From Sinorhizobium fredii NGR234 (lineage in GTDB: Bacteria; Pseudomonadota; Alphaproteobacteria; Rhizobiales; Rhizobiaceae), in contig NC_012586.1 of the NCBI RefSeq assembly GCF_000018545.1, positions 186,001 to 250,000 of the forward strand: DNA of 64,000 nt. The letters are read 5' to 3'. Both the position numbers and the translations under genes were made by a program. Below, piece after piece: positions 52,392-61,049 of this stretch (positions are counted from its first letter, which is position 1; each line of letters begins with the position of its first letter). The notes under the pieces are model-generated. The model saw only the letters and a program-made list of their open reading frames with translations. It searched no databases and was not told where the DNA came from.

Positions 52392-53336
52392 ATGCACAGG
52401 GTCGGCTTTGTCGTCTTTCCAAGATTCCAGCTCATGGGTTTCGCGGCGGTAACCGCTTTCGAGATGGCGAACTCCGCAATTGGGGGCCCGGCCTACGGGA
52501 TCGAGCTGCTCTCGGAGGCGGGCGGCGAGGTCAAGTCGTCGGCCGGCTTCGGCGTGCTCACGAAATCCTTCGACGACACGCCTTATGAGACCGTAATATT
52601 CGGCGCCGGCGCGACAATCGAGCCGATCACACCCGGGCTGATCGCATTTGCGCGGCACGCGCTTGAAACCTCGCGCCGAGTGGCAGCGCCCTGTACCGGC
52701 GCCTTCGTTCTTGCGGAGGCGGGCCTGCTCGATGGACGCCGCGCCACCACGCATTGGGCCTTCGCGCGCCAGCTTCAGGAGCGCTTCCCGGCCGTGAAAG
52801 TCGAGGACGATCGCATCTTCATCGTCGATGGAAGCGTGTGGACGTCTGCCGGGATGACCGCAAGCATCGATCTCGCTCTCGCGATGATCGAGAAGGACCA
52901 TGGTCAGGACGTTGCGCGCTGCGTCGCTCGCAAGCTCGTCGTCTATCACCGGCGAGCCGGCGGCCAGTCGCAATTTTCCGCTTTGCTGGAACTCGAACCG
53001 AAGTCCGACCGGATCCAGAAGTCGATCGATTACGCCAAGGCGAATCTCCGCGGTGCGTTATCGGTAGAGGACCTGGCGGATGCGGCGGGGCTCAGTCCGC
53101 GCCAGTTCAGCCGGGCGTTTCGGTCCGAAACAGGACAGTCGCCCGCCAAGGCGGTGGAGAATCTCCGGGTGGAGGCGGCCCGGCTGATGATGGAGCAGGG
53201 CCGGCACTCGATGGACGTGATCGCGGTGGAGACCGGTTTCGCCGATCCTGACCGCATGCGCCGCGCTTTTCTTCGCACGCTTGGACAGCCACCGCAGACG
53301 ATCCGGAGGAATGCGCGCGATCGTGTGTCCGCATAG
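52392..53336 (+). CDS. GlxA-type transcriptional regulator (DJ-1/PfpI domain plus AraC HTH)
   Basis: A 314-residue regulator with a DJ-1/PfpI-like N-terminal domain (about residues 1-165; RVAAPCTGAFVLAEAGLLDG holds the usual cysteine) and an AraC-type double helix-turn-helix (about 215-310; LSVEDLADAAGLSPRQFSRA followed by FRSETGQSPAKAV). The ATG at 52392 is preferred because the domain begins there; the frame opens at 52218. It probably controls the SDR-efflux pair upstream or the hydrolase downstream. Confidence 0.88.
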   Translation: MHRVGFVVFPRFQLMGFAAVTAFEMANSAIGGPAYGIELLSEAGGEVKSSAGFGVLTKSFDDTPYETVIFGAGATIEPITPGLIAFARHALETSRRVAAPCTGAFVLAEAGLLDGRRATTHWAFARQLQERFPAVKVEDDRIFIVDGSVWTSAGMTASIDLALAMIEKDHGQDVARCVARKLVVYHRRAGGQSQFSALLELEPKSDRIQKSIDYAKANLRGALSVEDLADAAGLSPRQFSRAFRSETGQSPAKAVENLRVEAARLMMEQGRHSMDVIAVETGFADPDRMRRAFLRTLGQPPQTIRRNARDRVSA

Positions 53337-53480
53337 CAAGCGGGGCCGGAGAATTGTAACGCACAGTATCCCGGGGCGCGCGCCCTACATGGGCTTTCAA
53401 TCGCGGTCTTGCGAAGTCACAAGCAAGATACATGAACATCGCAATCCGCGACTGTAGTTCACACAGTCCGGAGAAGATCG

Positions 53481-54527
53481 ATGACAGGGGAAATCAACTC
53501 ACAGCGGCGTCGGTTCGTGGGGGCAGCGGCGTTGACGCTAGCGGCTGCGCAATTGGGCATGACCAGCCTCGCCGCCGCAAAATCAGCCAGCGAAGCCGGC
53601 ATTCCGGCGATAACGCCGGGGACGAACACATCCTTCACCTCGTTCAAGCAAATCGAGGCCGGCGTCCTCAATGTGGGCTATGCGGAACTCGGCGCGGGCG
53701 ATGCGCCTGTGGTCATCCTTCTGCATGGCTGGCCCTATGACATCCACACCTATGTCGACGTGGCGCCCTTGCTGGCGGAAGCCGGCTACCGGGTGATCGT
53801 TCCCTATCTGCGCGGCTATGGCACGACGCGCTTTATTTCGGAGGACACGCCGCGCAACGGTCAGCAGTCGGCGATCGCCGCCGACACCGTTGCGCTGATG
53901 GATGCGCTAGGCATCGGCAAGGCGATCATCGGCGGCTGCGACTGGGGCGCGCGAACCGCCAATATCCTCGCCGCCCTCTGGCCGGAGCGGTGCAAAGCCC
54001 TGGTCTCCGTGAGTGGCTACCTGATCGGCAGCCGCGAGGCCAACAAGATGCCGCTGCCGCCAGGCGCGGAGCATGCCTGGTGGTATCAGTTCTACTTCGC
54101 CACTGAACGCGGGCGAGCTGGCTACGAGCGAAACCGAAAGGAATTCGCCAGACTTATCTGGCAGCTCGCATCGCCGAAATGGAATTTCGACGACGTCACC
54201 TTCGACCGGAGCGCGGCCGCCTTAGAGAACCCGGATCATGTCGATATCACCATCCACAATTACCGCTGGCGGATCAGCCTGGCCGACGGCGAGCCGAAAT
54301 ATGACAACCTGGAAGAAAGGCTCGCCAAATTGCCGCTGATCGGCGTGCCGACGATCACGCTCGAGGGCGACGCCAATGGCGCCCCGCATCCGAAGCCCGC
54401 GGCCTATGCCAAGAAGTTCTCGGGCAAGTACGAGCATCGGCTGATCACCGGCGGCATCGGCCACAACCTTCCCCAGGAAGCGCCGCGGGCCTTTGCCAAG
54501 GCGGTGATTGACGTCGATCGTTTCTGA
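53481..54527 (+). CDS. Epoxide hydrolase-like alpha/beta hydrolase with Tat signal
   Basis: A 348-residue alpha/beta hydrolase. The leader SQRRRFVGAAALTLAAAQLG is twin-arginine type. HGWP (residues 82-85) and the nucleophile elbow GGCDWGA with D154 point to the epoxide hydrolase/haloalkane dehalogenase group, which uses aspartate rather than serine. A late histidine sits in GIGHNLPQEAP. It should act in the periplasm. GGAGA precedes the ATG. It is downstream of the GlxA-type regulator. A fragment of another hydrolase of this type lies at 59.7 kb. Confidence 0.85.
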   Translation: MTGEINSQRRRFVGAAALTLAAAQLGMTSLAAAKSASEAGIPAITPGTNTSFTSFKQIEAGVLNVGYAELGAGDAPVVILLHGWPYDIHTYVDVAPLLAEAGYRVIVPYLRGYGTTRFISEDTPRNGQQSAIAADTVALMDALGIGKAIIGGCDWGARTANILAALWPERCKALVSVSGYLIGSREANKMPLPPGAEHAWWYQFYFATERGRAGYERNRKEFARLIWQLASPKWNFDDVTFDRSAAALENPDHVDITIHNYRWRISLADGEPKYDNLEERLAKLPLIGVPTITLEGDANGAPHPKPAAYAKKFSGKYEHRLITGGIGHNLPQEAPRAFAKAVIDVDRF

Positions 54528-54552
54528 TCCCTTTTGCCGCGCAGCTCGGGTC

Positions 54553-54670
54553 GCGTCCTTTCAGGCGCACTTCAGCGGCGCGCGCCTTATCAGGCGCGCA
54601 AAGGTCGATGTAGCGCTTTTGCTGCATGTCTTTTTCTTAAATCGAGGTCGATTCAAGGAGACAAGCGGTA
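54553..54670. repeat. Rhizobial intergenic mosaic element (RIME/ABC-like)
   Basis: Contains GCGCGCCTTATCAGGCGCGC (54589-54608, nearly perfect dyad), GATGTAGCG, then GCTGCATGTCTTTTTCTTAA and ATCGAGGTCGATTCAAGGAG. The same modules, in the opposite direction, form the element at 4655-4758; parts also occur at 21021-21062 and 60530-60592. Confidence 0.72.
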
Positions 54671-54679
54671 GGACAGCTG

Positions 54680-54750
54680 TAGAATTCCAAAGCGCGTCCG
54701 CGTTCAACAATGCGACGCGCTTTAGGTTTCGTTTTCATGCAGTCGTGTTC
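54680..54750. repeat. Second intergenic palindromic element (AAAGCGCG... type)
   Basis: AAAGCGCGTCCGCGTTC...GCGACGCGCTTT (54689-54723) followed by CGTTTTCATGCAG. It is the same kind of element as at 57393-57503. The rest of the spacer up to 54936 shows only the ribosome site of the ohr gene. Confidence 0.6.
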
Positions 54751-54936
54751 GAACCGCGCCGCGCTTCTGACAGCGCTTTTCGTATCGCAGTGTGTCAATT
54801 CCGTCTTCTGCCAGCATTCGCTTACTTTTCGGTCGCGTCACGAAACATTCCATACATGTGCGGAGCGGCATGTGTGCCTCGACGGTCGGACAAGCCAATT
54901 GAGCCAGGCGTCATCATCTCAGGAAGGAAGGACACC

Positions 54937-55353
54937 ATGACCGAGACCGAGAAGGTACTTTACACCGGCAAGACGCGCACCACCGGTGGCCGTGAAGGCG
55001 CATCCCGCAGTTCTGACGGGCGCCTGGACGTCAAGCTTTCCCTACCCGGCAGCTCGAAGCCCGGAACAAACCCGGAGCAGCTCTTCGCGGCCGGTTGGTC
55101 GGCCTGCTTCATAGGGGCGATCGGAAAGGCGGCCAGCGAGCGGAAGGTAACACTTCCGGTCGATCTGGCGGTGGATGCGGAAGTGGATCTTTTCCACGAC
55201 GCCGGCGCCTATTCGCTGCAGGCACGGCTCAATGTGAACATGCCGGGCATCGAGCGCGACACGGCACAGGCGCTGGTCGAGAGGGCGCATCAGACCTGCC
55301 CTTACTCCAAGGCGACGCGCGGCAATATCGACGTCGCGATCAGCATCGTCTGA
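54937..55353 (+). CDS. Ohr-type organic hydroperoxide resistance protein (OsmC family)
   Basis: A 138-residue OsmC/Ohr peroxidase with both redox cysteines, C57 in WSACFIGAI and C121 in HQTCPYSKAT, and the conserved FAAGWSACF. It reduces organic hydroperoxides with lipoyl-linked thiols. AGGAAGGA precedes the ATG. No ohrR-like MarR gene is next to it. It lies in a group of stress genes with a glyoxalase-fold protein and an old yellow enzyme. Confidence 0.92.
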   Translation: MTETEKVLYTGKTRTTGGREGASRSSDGRLDVKLSLPGSSKPGTNPEQLFAAGWSACFIGAIGKAASERKVTLPVDLAVDAEVDLFHDAGAYSLQARLNVNMPGIERDTAQALVERAHQTCPYSKATRGNIDVAISIV

Positions 55354-55370
55354 AACTGAAGAAGACGCAT

Positions 55371-55394
55371 CCCGACCGAGGCGTCTCGGTCGGG
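55371..55394 (+). terminator. Stem-loop after ohr
   Basis: A perfect 10-bp stem CCCGACCGAG/CTCGGTCGGG (55371-55380, 55385-55394) with loop GCGT, 18 bases after the ohr stop. No T-run follows at once, so it may be a weak terminator or a stabilising stem. Confidence 0.5.
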
Positions 55395-55491
55395 GACAGC
55401 CGGCGATTTTCGCGCAGCTGAGGCAGCGTTCAGATCGCGGCGCACCGAATTGCACCGGCGCCTTGCGCCTCCCAAACTCAAGGAGAAAAGC

Positions 55492-56157
55492 ATGACCACT
55501 GCAACCAACAGCGAAAGAGCGCGACCCCTCGATATGAAGCTCGAGGTCATCGTCGTCCCCGTGACCAATGTCGATCGCGCCAAGGAATTCTACGCCAGCC
55601 TCGGCTGGCGGCTCGATGCCGATTTCGCAGACGGCGAGGCGTTCCGAGTGATCCAGTTCACCCCGCCCGGATCCGGCGCCTCGGTCATCTTCGGGACCAA
55701 TGTCACCGACGCGGCACCGGGTTCCGCGCGGGGGCTGTACCTCATCGTCTCCGACATCGAGGCCGCCCGCGACGACTTGCGTCGTCGTGGCGTCGACGTC
55801 AGCGAAGTGTTCCACGCGGGCGATGTGCATGCGGGGGACGACGAGCCCTATCTGTTCGGGCGGCTGCGGGTCGGCGGTGCGGATCCCGAGCGCCGCAGCT
55901 ACCGCTCCTACGCTTCGTTCAGCGATCCAGATGGCAACGGCTGGCTCTTCCAGGAGGTCACCGCGCGATTGCCCGGGCGCGTCGACGCGAGTACCACGAC
56001 GTTCGCCTCGGCCGCTGATCTGGCGAGCGCGTTCCGCCGCGCCGAGGCTGCCCACGGCGACTACGAGAAGCAACTCGGCCACCGGGACGAGGACTGGCCC
56101 ACCTGGTACGCCGACTACATGGTCCGGGAACAGACGAGCGCACCGCAGCCGTCATGA
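55492..56157 (+). CDS. Glyoxalase/VOC superfamily protein
   Basis: A 221-residue protein with a VOC fold (about residues 15-155): LEVIVVPVTNVDRAKEFYAS at the start and FSDPDGNGWLFQEV at the end, typical of glyoxalase/dioxygenase-like metal sites. A C-terminal tail (about 175-221: RAEAAHGDYEKQLGHRDEDW) is an added helix found in some of these proteins. AAGGAGAAAAGC precedes the ATG. It lies between ohr and an old yellow enzyme gene. Substrate unknown. Confidence 0.85.
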   Translation: MTTATNSERARPLDMKLEVIVVPVTNVDRAKEFYASLGWRLDADFADGEAFRVIQFTPPGSGASVIFGTNVTDAAPGSARGLYLIVSDIEAARDDLRRRGVDVSEVFHAGDVHAGDDEPYLFGRLRVGGADPERRSYRSYASFSDPDGNGWLFQEVTARLPGRVDASTTTFASAADLASAFRRAEAAHGDYEKQLGHRDEDWPTWYADYMVREQTSAPQPS

Positions 56158-56187
56158 TCGGCCGGCGGCAAATGAAGAGTGATTCCA

Positions 56188-57396
56188 ATGCAACACCGTG
56201 GAACTCTGTTCGAACCGCTGCAACTGCCTTGCGGTCTAACCCTGAAAAACCGAATTGCGAAATCAGCGATGTCGGATTCCCTAGGCGACGGAACCGGCCA
56301 TCCGACTGCCGAACAGACCAGGCTGTATCAGCGCTGGGCTGAAGGTGGGTTGGCCGTGTCCATAATCGGTGAGGTACAGCTCACCGGTTGTTACGCCGAG
56401 AACCCCGGCAATCTGGTACTCAATGAGGCATCCAACCTTGACCGGTTCCGGGAACTTGCGCGACATGGCAGCGAAAACGGCACCAAGCTTTGGCTGCAAC
56501 TGGGGCACGCCGGAGCGCTTGCGTACGCGCCGACCAGCAATCCCAAGGGCCCGAGTGCCCTCGATCTGCCGGGTCTGCGCTGCGTGGAAGTAACATTGGA
56601 CGAAATGCGTCAACTACCCTTGGAGTTTGCGAGGACAGCCTGGTTAGCACAGCAGGCCGGTTTTGGCGGCGTCGAAATTCATGCGGCGCACGGGTTCTTG
56701 CTTAGCCAATTCCTTTCGCCACTGTTCAACAAGCGGAGCGACGAATACGGAGGGGCAATCGCCAATCGCATGCGTCCTCTGCTGGAAGCTATCGAAGCAA
56801 CTCGAGCAGCGGTCGGCCCGGACTTCCCCATTGCCGTGAAACTCAATTCCTCAGATCAACTTGAGGGCGGATTCGACAAGGAAGACGCGCTCAAGGTGGT
56901 GGCGGCGCTGGACCGGTCTTCGGTCGACCTGATCGACATTAGCGGCGGGACTTACTTTCCCGGAGCAAAGTCCGCCTCCGACGGAATGGGACGTGGACCC
57001 TACTTCCTCGAATTTGCAAAGCGCGCCCGCGCGGTAACGACCAAGCCCCTTATGCTGACAGGCGGTTTCAAGACGCGCGCGCAAGCCGAGGACGCTGTGG
57101 CAAGTGGTGCGGTTGATATTGTCGGTCTTGCGCGCGCGCTCGTCCTCGAGCCTTCACTTCCCGACCTCTGGAAAGCAGAACGGAAGCCTGAACCGTTCTT
57201 TCCCAGGTTCTCCGACGCCCCGGAGGGCGGGATCACCGCGTGGTACACGATGCGGCTCACCGAGATCGGCGCTGATAAAGAAACACCGGTTTTCGGCGAT
57301 CTCGGCCAGGCAATCCGAGACTATGAAGCGCGCAACCAATCTCGAACAGGAATTTGGTTGCGTCACTTTGCCAATGATGTCGTGAGGCAAACCTAA
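56188..57396 (+). CDS. NADH:flavin oxidoreductase, old yellow enzyme family
   Basis: A 402-residue FMN enzyme: LFEPLQLPCGLTLKNRIAKS at the start, the active-site region EIHAAHGFLLSQFLSPLFNK and the C-terminal phosphate-binding part MLTGGFKTRAQAEDAVASGA. It belongs to the group with a TIM barrel only (no added FAD domain). Such enzymes reduce activated alkenes and nitro compounds. ATG 56188 puts the family start at the N-terminus; GTG 56179 is possible. A repeat element begins within its stop codon. Confidence 0.88.
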   Translation: MQHRGTLFEPLQLPCGLTLKNRIAKSAMSDSLGDGTGHPTAEQTRLYQRWAEGGLAVSIIGEVQLTGCYAENPGNLVLNEASNLDRFRELARHGSENGTKLWLQLGHAGALAYAPTSNPKGPSALDLPGLRCVEVTLDEMRQLPLEFARTAWLAQQAGFGGVEIHAAHGFLLSQFLSPLFNKRSDEYGGAIANRMRPLLEAIEATRAAVGPDFPIAVKLNSSDQLEGGFDKEDALKVVAALDRSSVDLIDISGGTYFPGAKSASDGMGRGPYFLEFAKRARAVTTKPLMLTGGFKTRAQAEDAVASGAVDIVGLARALVLEPSLPDLWKAERKPEPFFPRFSDAPEGGITAWYTMRLTEIGADKETPVFGDLGQAIRDYEARNQSRTGIWLRHFANDVVRQT

Positions 57397-57503
57397 AGCG
57401 CGTTGCGTTCGAACGTACCCACGCGGCGCGCTTTAAGTCTTTGTTTTTGTGCATGTCGTCATCCTAAAACCGCTGCACACTTTTGGGCGACATGCATTAG
57501 CTA
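57393..57503. repeat. Rhizobial intergenic palindromic element (AAAGCGCG... type)
   Basis: AAAGCGCGTTGCGTTC...GCGGCGCGCTTT (57395-57433) then CTTTGTTTTTGTGCATGTCG and a second dyad CATGTCG...CGACATG (57452-57458, 57488-57494). The layout is common in Sinorhizobium intergenic regions. It overlaps the stop codon of the old yellow enzyme gene. Confidence 0.7.
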
Positions 57504-57583
57504 TAGGCGTCGATTGGCCAGCCGTGGAGGTCATGTCGAACACAGTCATCGGCTTTCGAACGTTTGTCAGCCAACGCCAAAGT

Positions 57584-58906
57584 CTACTGGCGCAGCGCAA
57601 TTTCAGCCGCAAGACCGCCGCCATCGCGGTTGCGCAAGGTGAGTGTGGCGCCGATCGCGGTTGCCAACTGAAGGGCAATGGCAAGGCCGAGACCCGTCCC
57701 GCCGGTGTCGCGGTTGCGGGATTGCTCCAGCCGGAAGAAGGGTTGCAGCACCGCTTGCAACTGGCCGTCCGGTATGCCCGGACCGCGGTCGAGCACTGTT
57801 ATGAGCACCGTGCCATCGTGGCGCTGAACCTCGATCTCCGCACCGCCGGCGAATTTCAGCGCATTGTCGATTAGGTTGGTGAGAACGCGTCTCAAGGCGT
57901 GCGGCCGGGTCACGATCGCGCCGTCGCTCAATTCACCGATGGTGACCGCCTTGCCGGTATCCTGATAATCACAGGCGAGACTCTCGATGAACGAAGCGAG
58001 ATCGACGCGCGAGGCGTTTTCCTCCTTGCCGTGGGCGCTGCGCGCATAGGCGACCCCTTCCTTGACGAGGCGTTCGACTTCGCCGAGGTCCTGAACCAGC
58101 TTGTCCTTATCGACCGAGTCTTCGGCCATCTCCGCGCGGAGCTTCATGCGGGTGATCGGCGTTTGTAGATCATGCGAGATCGCCGCAAGGATCTGCACGC
58201 GCTCCTCCAGATATTGGGCGATGCGATCGCGCATCGCATTGAAGGCCGTGGCCGCATTGGCCACTTCCGTCGGTCCGGTCTCGCTGAGGCGCGGCGTGTT
58301 GCTGTTGGGGTCCAGCGTGTCGGCGGCTTTCGCCAGGTTGGCAAGAGGACGGATGGCCTGGCGCATGGCGAACCAGCTGCACAATACTAAAAGAGAAAGC
58401 TGCGCGACGAGCACGTAAGGCAGCCAGTCGGCAACCGGCATGACGCCTCTTGGCGTGACGTCTATCGTCAACGGCTCGCCATCGTTCAAGCGAAGATGCG
58501 CCTGAAGATGGCGGCCTGCCCCGGGGATCGATTGAACCTCGACCGGGTATTTTGCACCTATTGCAGCCTGGATCTTTGACGCCACCTCGGCGTCGTCCGG
58601 CTCGAGTACAGGATTGCCGGGGATGCCCGGCCCCAGAACGAACCGATAGGAGCCACGAGCAAGTTGATCGAGCCAGCCGGCGCGTTCGGCCGCCGGCAAC
58701 CGGTCGAGGATAGCGATCGATGTCGCGACGTCGTTCTCGAGCGTATTGAACATCACCGACCTGGCGGCGAAATAGCGCTCGGAAAACAGCGCCGCAAACG
58801 ACATGGCGTGAGCGATCGCGAGGCCTGCAAGAAGAATAATGAAAAGCCGCGCCCTGAGCGTGCGCGGCCACAGACGGATCCCTTTGAGAACCGCAGGCGT
58901 GGCCAT
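57584..58906 (-). CDS. Sensor histidine kinase (EnvZ-like)
   Basis: A 440-residue membrane kinase: helix 1 at about residues 17-38, a periplasmic loop (about 40-155), helix 2 at about 160-183, a HAMP domain (about 185-235), the phosphoacceptor histidine near residue 245 in AISHDLQTPITRMK, N-box NLIDNALKF, and G-boxes DRGPGIPDG and GGTGLGLAIA. ATG 58906 overlaps the regulator stop by one base (TGATG), so they are coupled. It is the sensor of the response regulator encoded upstream. The signal is unknown. Confidence 0.9.
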   Translation of the reverse strand: MATPAVLKGIRLWPRTLRARLFIILLAGLAIAHAMSFAALFSERYFAARSVMFNTLENDVATSIAILDRLPAAERAGWLDQLARGSYRFVLGPGIPGNPVLEPDDAEVASKIQAAIGAKYPVEVQSIPGAGRHLQAHLRLNDGEPLTIDVTPRGVMPVADWLPYVLVAQLSLLVLCSWFAMRQAIRPLANLAKAADTLDPNSNTPRLSETGPTEVANAATAFNAMRDRIAQYLEERVQILAAISHDLQTPITRMKLRAEMAEDSVDKDKLVQDLGEVERLVKEGVAYARSAHGKEENASRVDLASFIESLACDYQDTGKAVTIGELSDGAIVTRPHALRRVLTNLIDNALKFAGGAEIEVQRHDGTVLITVLDRGPGIPDGQLQAVLQPFFRLEQSRNRDTGGTGLGLAIALQLATAIGATLTLRNRDGGGLAAEIALRQ

Positions 58907-59643
58907 CAACGCGGCTCCAAGATTTCGACCGGCATCGAGAAAACGTAACCTTCGCTGCGCACCGTCTTTATGTAGGTCGGGTCGCGGGCATCATCGCCAA
59001 GGCGCTGGCGAACCCGGCTGACGAGGAGATCGATGGAACGGTCGAAGAGTTCGGCCTCGCGTCCCTGCGTCAGATTGAGCAGCTGGTCGCGATTGAGGAC
59101 ACGCTGCGGGTGATCGACGAAGACGCGCAGCAGCCGGTACTCGGCGCCGCTGAGCGCGATCACGGTGCCGTCGGCGTCGATCAGATGCCTCGCCGTCGTG
59201 TCTAGCCTCCACTCACCGAAGCCCAGCAATTGCCCGGCTTCCGAGATCTGCAAGTTCGGAGGCAGCATGCGCGCGCGCCGCAGGACGGCTTTGATGCGGG
59301 CGAGCAACTCGCGCGCCGAAAAAGGCTTGGCGAGGTAGTCGTCGGCGCCCATTTCCAGCCCGATGATGCGGTCCATCTCGTCGGAGCGGGCAGTCAGCAT
59401 GACAATCGGTGTCGCCTTGTGTCTGCCGACGCGCAGCTCGCGACTGAGCACCAGACCGTCATCTCCCGGCATCATGAGGTCGAGAATGATGAGATCGACG
59501 GTATTTCCATCGAGGAACGCGCGCATCTGTCGCCCGTCGGCGACCGCGGTAGCGCGCAGACCGTTCTTCTTCAGGTAGCTCGACACAAGCTCCCGGATTT
59601 CCCGATCGTCATCGACAATCAAGATGTGATCGATATGCTCCAT
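58906..59643 (-). CDS. OmpR family response regulator
   Basis: A 245-residue two-component regulator: receiver domain (residues about 5-120) with acidic pocket DDD (11-13) and phosphoacceptor D55 in IILDLMMPGDDG, and a winged-helix DNA-binding domain (about 145-240; SIDLLVSRVRQRLGDDARDP). It forms an operon with the EnvZ-like kinase. Its targets are not evident, though the divergent flank holds only a hydrolase fragment and a cupin. Confidence 0.92.
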   Translation of the reverse strand: MEHIDHILIVDDDREIRELVSSYLKKNGLRATAVADGRQMRAFLDGNTVDLIILDLMMPGDDGLVLSRELRVGRHKATPIVMLTARSDEMDRIIGLEMGADDYLAKPFSARELLARIKAVLRRARMLPPNLQISEAGQLLGFGEWRLDTTARHLIDADGTVIALSGAEYRLLRVFVDHPQRVLNRDQLLNLTQGREAELFDRSIDLLVSRVRQRLGDDARDPTYIKTVRSEGYVFSMPVEILEPR

Positions 59644-59742
59644 GCCGCGACCTCCACCGTTCGACTACCATTTCTATCAAACTCAGAACGCCGTGGTAGC
59701 GGTATTCACCGATTGGTGCGTCGTGCGCCGAAGGGGAGGTCG

Positions 59743-59836
59743 ACGCAATGGCTGGAAAGCGGCGCGCAACTCGGTGCTGAACAGGGCCGGCTCTTCCCAG
59801 GCGGCGAAGTGGCCGCCCTTGTCCATGCGGAAACGC
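59743..59836 (-). pseudogene. C-terminal fragment of an epoxide hydrolase
   Basis: Directly after the cupin stop the minus strand reads MDKGGHFAAWEEPALFSTEL followed by RAAFQPLR, the usual C-terminus of epoxide hydrolases, with the catalytic histidine in GGHFAAWE. The rest of the gene is absent; its place is taken by the cupin gene. This suggests replacement or deletion at this site. The stretch 59644-59742 shows nothing else. Confidence 0.65.
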
Positions 59837-60238
59837 TCACTTGACCGGAACGACCAGCGGGGTGCCCTTCTCGACGATGTATGTCGCAAGCTCGGACGCC
59901 CTGCCGTCGCCGACATTCTTCGCCAAGTGTGCCACTCCAGCCGGGATGAACAAAGTTTCTCCGGCATGAAGGGTGACCGGCGCTCTGCCCTCGAGCTGAT
60001 ATTGCAACGAGCCTTCGAGCACATAGGCCACCTCTTCGCCCGGATGAGAGTGCTTGATGGAGACTGCGCCGGGCTCGAAGTCGACGCGCACCTGGACCGC
60101 CTCCCGACCAGGGACGCCGAGGTCGCGCTGCACGAGATCGGTACGCTGAATTCCCGCTTGCTGCGCCTTGGCCCCGTGCAGCGCCAATCCGCTCCCCACG
60201 ATCAGCAGCGCAGTCGTCATGATCCGCGACGTTCTCAT
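59837..60238 (-). CDS. Exported cupin-domain protein
   Basis: A 133-residue single-domain cupin with a signal peptide (about residues 1-25). VDFEPGAVSIKHSHPGEEVA gives the first metal-binding HxH...E set, and GETLFIPAGVAHLAKN gives the last histidine. It should act in the periplasm. AAAGGA precedes the ATG. It stands alone on the minus strand; function unknown beyond the metal-binding fold. Confidence 0.82.
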   Translation of the reverse strand: MRTSRIMTTALLIVGSGLALHGAKAQQAGIQRTDLVQRDLGVPGREAVQVRVDFEPGAVSIKHSHPGEEVAYVLEGSLQYQLEGRAPVTLHAGETLFIPAGVAHLAKNVGDGRASELATYIVEKGTPLVVPVK

Positions 60239-60529
60239 ATACTCGTCCTTTCAGCATTTGGGTCGAGGCTCGTTTTCGAAGCCAATGCCGCCATTTGAGC
60301 GCCTACGTATATTGACGCTGTGTCCGCCGGCCCGGACTTTTGTAACCGCATGTATGGCGGAAGCAGCGGAGCGAACGCGGCGCTCGGCGGGAGGCAGGCT
60401 CCACTCGTGCGGGCCGGGGAAAGCGCGAAACTGAAATGGCATTGTTTAGCAACGCAACGTCGATTGCCGGCGGTCGCCCGGTGGCAGCCAGCGAAGTTCA
60501 GGACGGGGCCAGGACTATGCCGGTACCGT
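60239..60529. other. Spacer upstream of cupin gene, nothing recognised
   Basis: About 290 bases with small GC-rich frames lacking family features. It should contain the cupin promoter at its left end. Confidence 0.4.
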
Positions 60530-60592
60530 GCATATCCTTTCAACTGCGCCTCCCTCAGTCACCGAGGTCGATTTGAGGAGACATGCAGCAGC
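60530..60592. repeat. Fragment of a rhizobial mosaic element
   Basis: CGAGGTCGATT, AGGAGACA and TGCAGCAG occur in the same order as in the element at 54.62-54.67 kb, with changes. Only the hairpin end of the element is left. It lies about 50 bases before the riboswitch. Confidence 0.45.
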
Positions 60593-60639
60593 AATGGAAC
60601 CGGCCTTGACCAATTAAGATCAACTCACTAAGCAAGCCG

Positions 60640-60850
60640 ACGACGGTTCCCCTACGACGAAGCGAAGGGGATTAATAGGGAACACGGTGCGGACGACCCA
60701 ACAGGGACCAAGACCGTGGCTGCCCCCGCAACTGTGAGCGGATTGCCGCCCATCCTCGTGACGCGCAAGCGTCGTGCCACTGCGAATTCGATCGCGGGAA
60801 GGCAGGTGGACGGCAGATATCCGCAAGCCAGGAGACCTGCCGTCATGCGT
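60640..60850 (+). ncRNA. Cobalamin (AdoCbl-type) riboswitch
   Basis: The conserved parts occur in order: GACGGTTCCCC, the AGGGGATTAATAGGGAACACGG region with GGTGCGG, the core CTGCCCCCGCAACTGTGAGC (60719-60738), GCCACTGCG (60775-60783), GGGAAGGC (60796-60803) and the closing GCCAGGAGACCTGCC (60827-60841). With cobalamin bound, such leaders shut down expression. The leader continues about 200 bases to the first gene, enough for an expression platform. It controls the cobalt-type ABC operon behind it. Confidence 0.95.
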
Positions 60851-61049
60851 TCACTCCAATCACGGGCGGGGATGCCCGGAACAGGACACGTCATGACCTC
60901 TCCTTGCGCCGACCTGCGCCTTGTTGCCTTCGGTCTTTTCCGTTCCTCGACACCCTCGAGCTGTCGCTAGGCGGGCTCACTCCGTCCGTTCGCGCCATGC
61001 CAGACCGCATTTCCTTGCGGCCGCTTTATCGAATCCGGGGAATAACCTT

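Noticed and set aside
60716..60970. Open frame of 84 codons inside the cobalamin riboswitch
   Set aside because: It overlaps conserved aptamer elements and has no coding features; the RNA structure explains the sequence.
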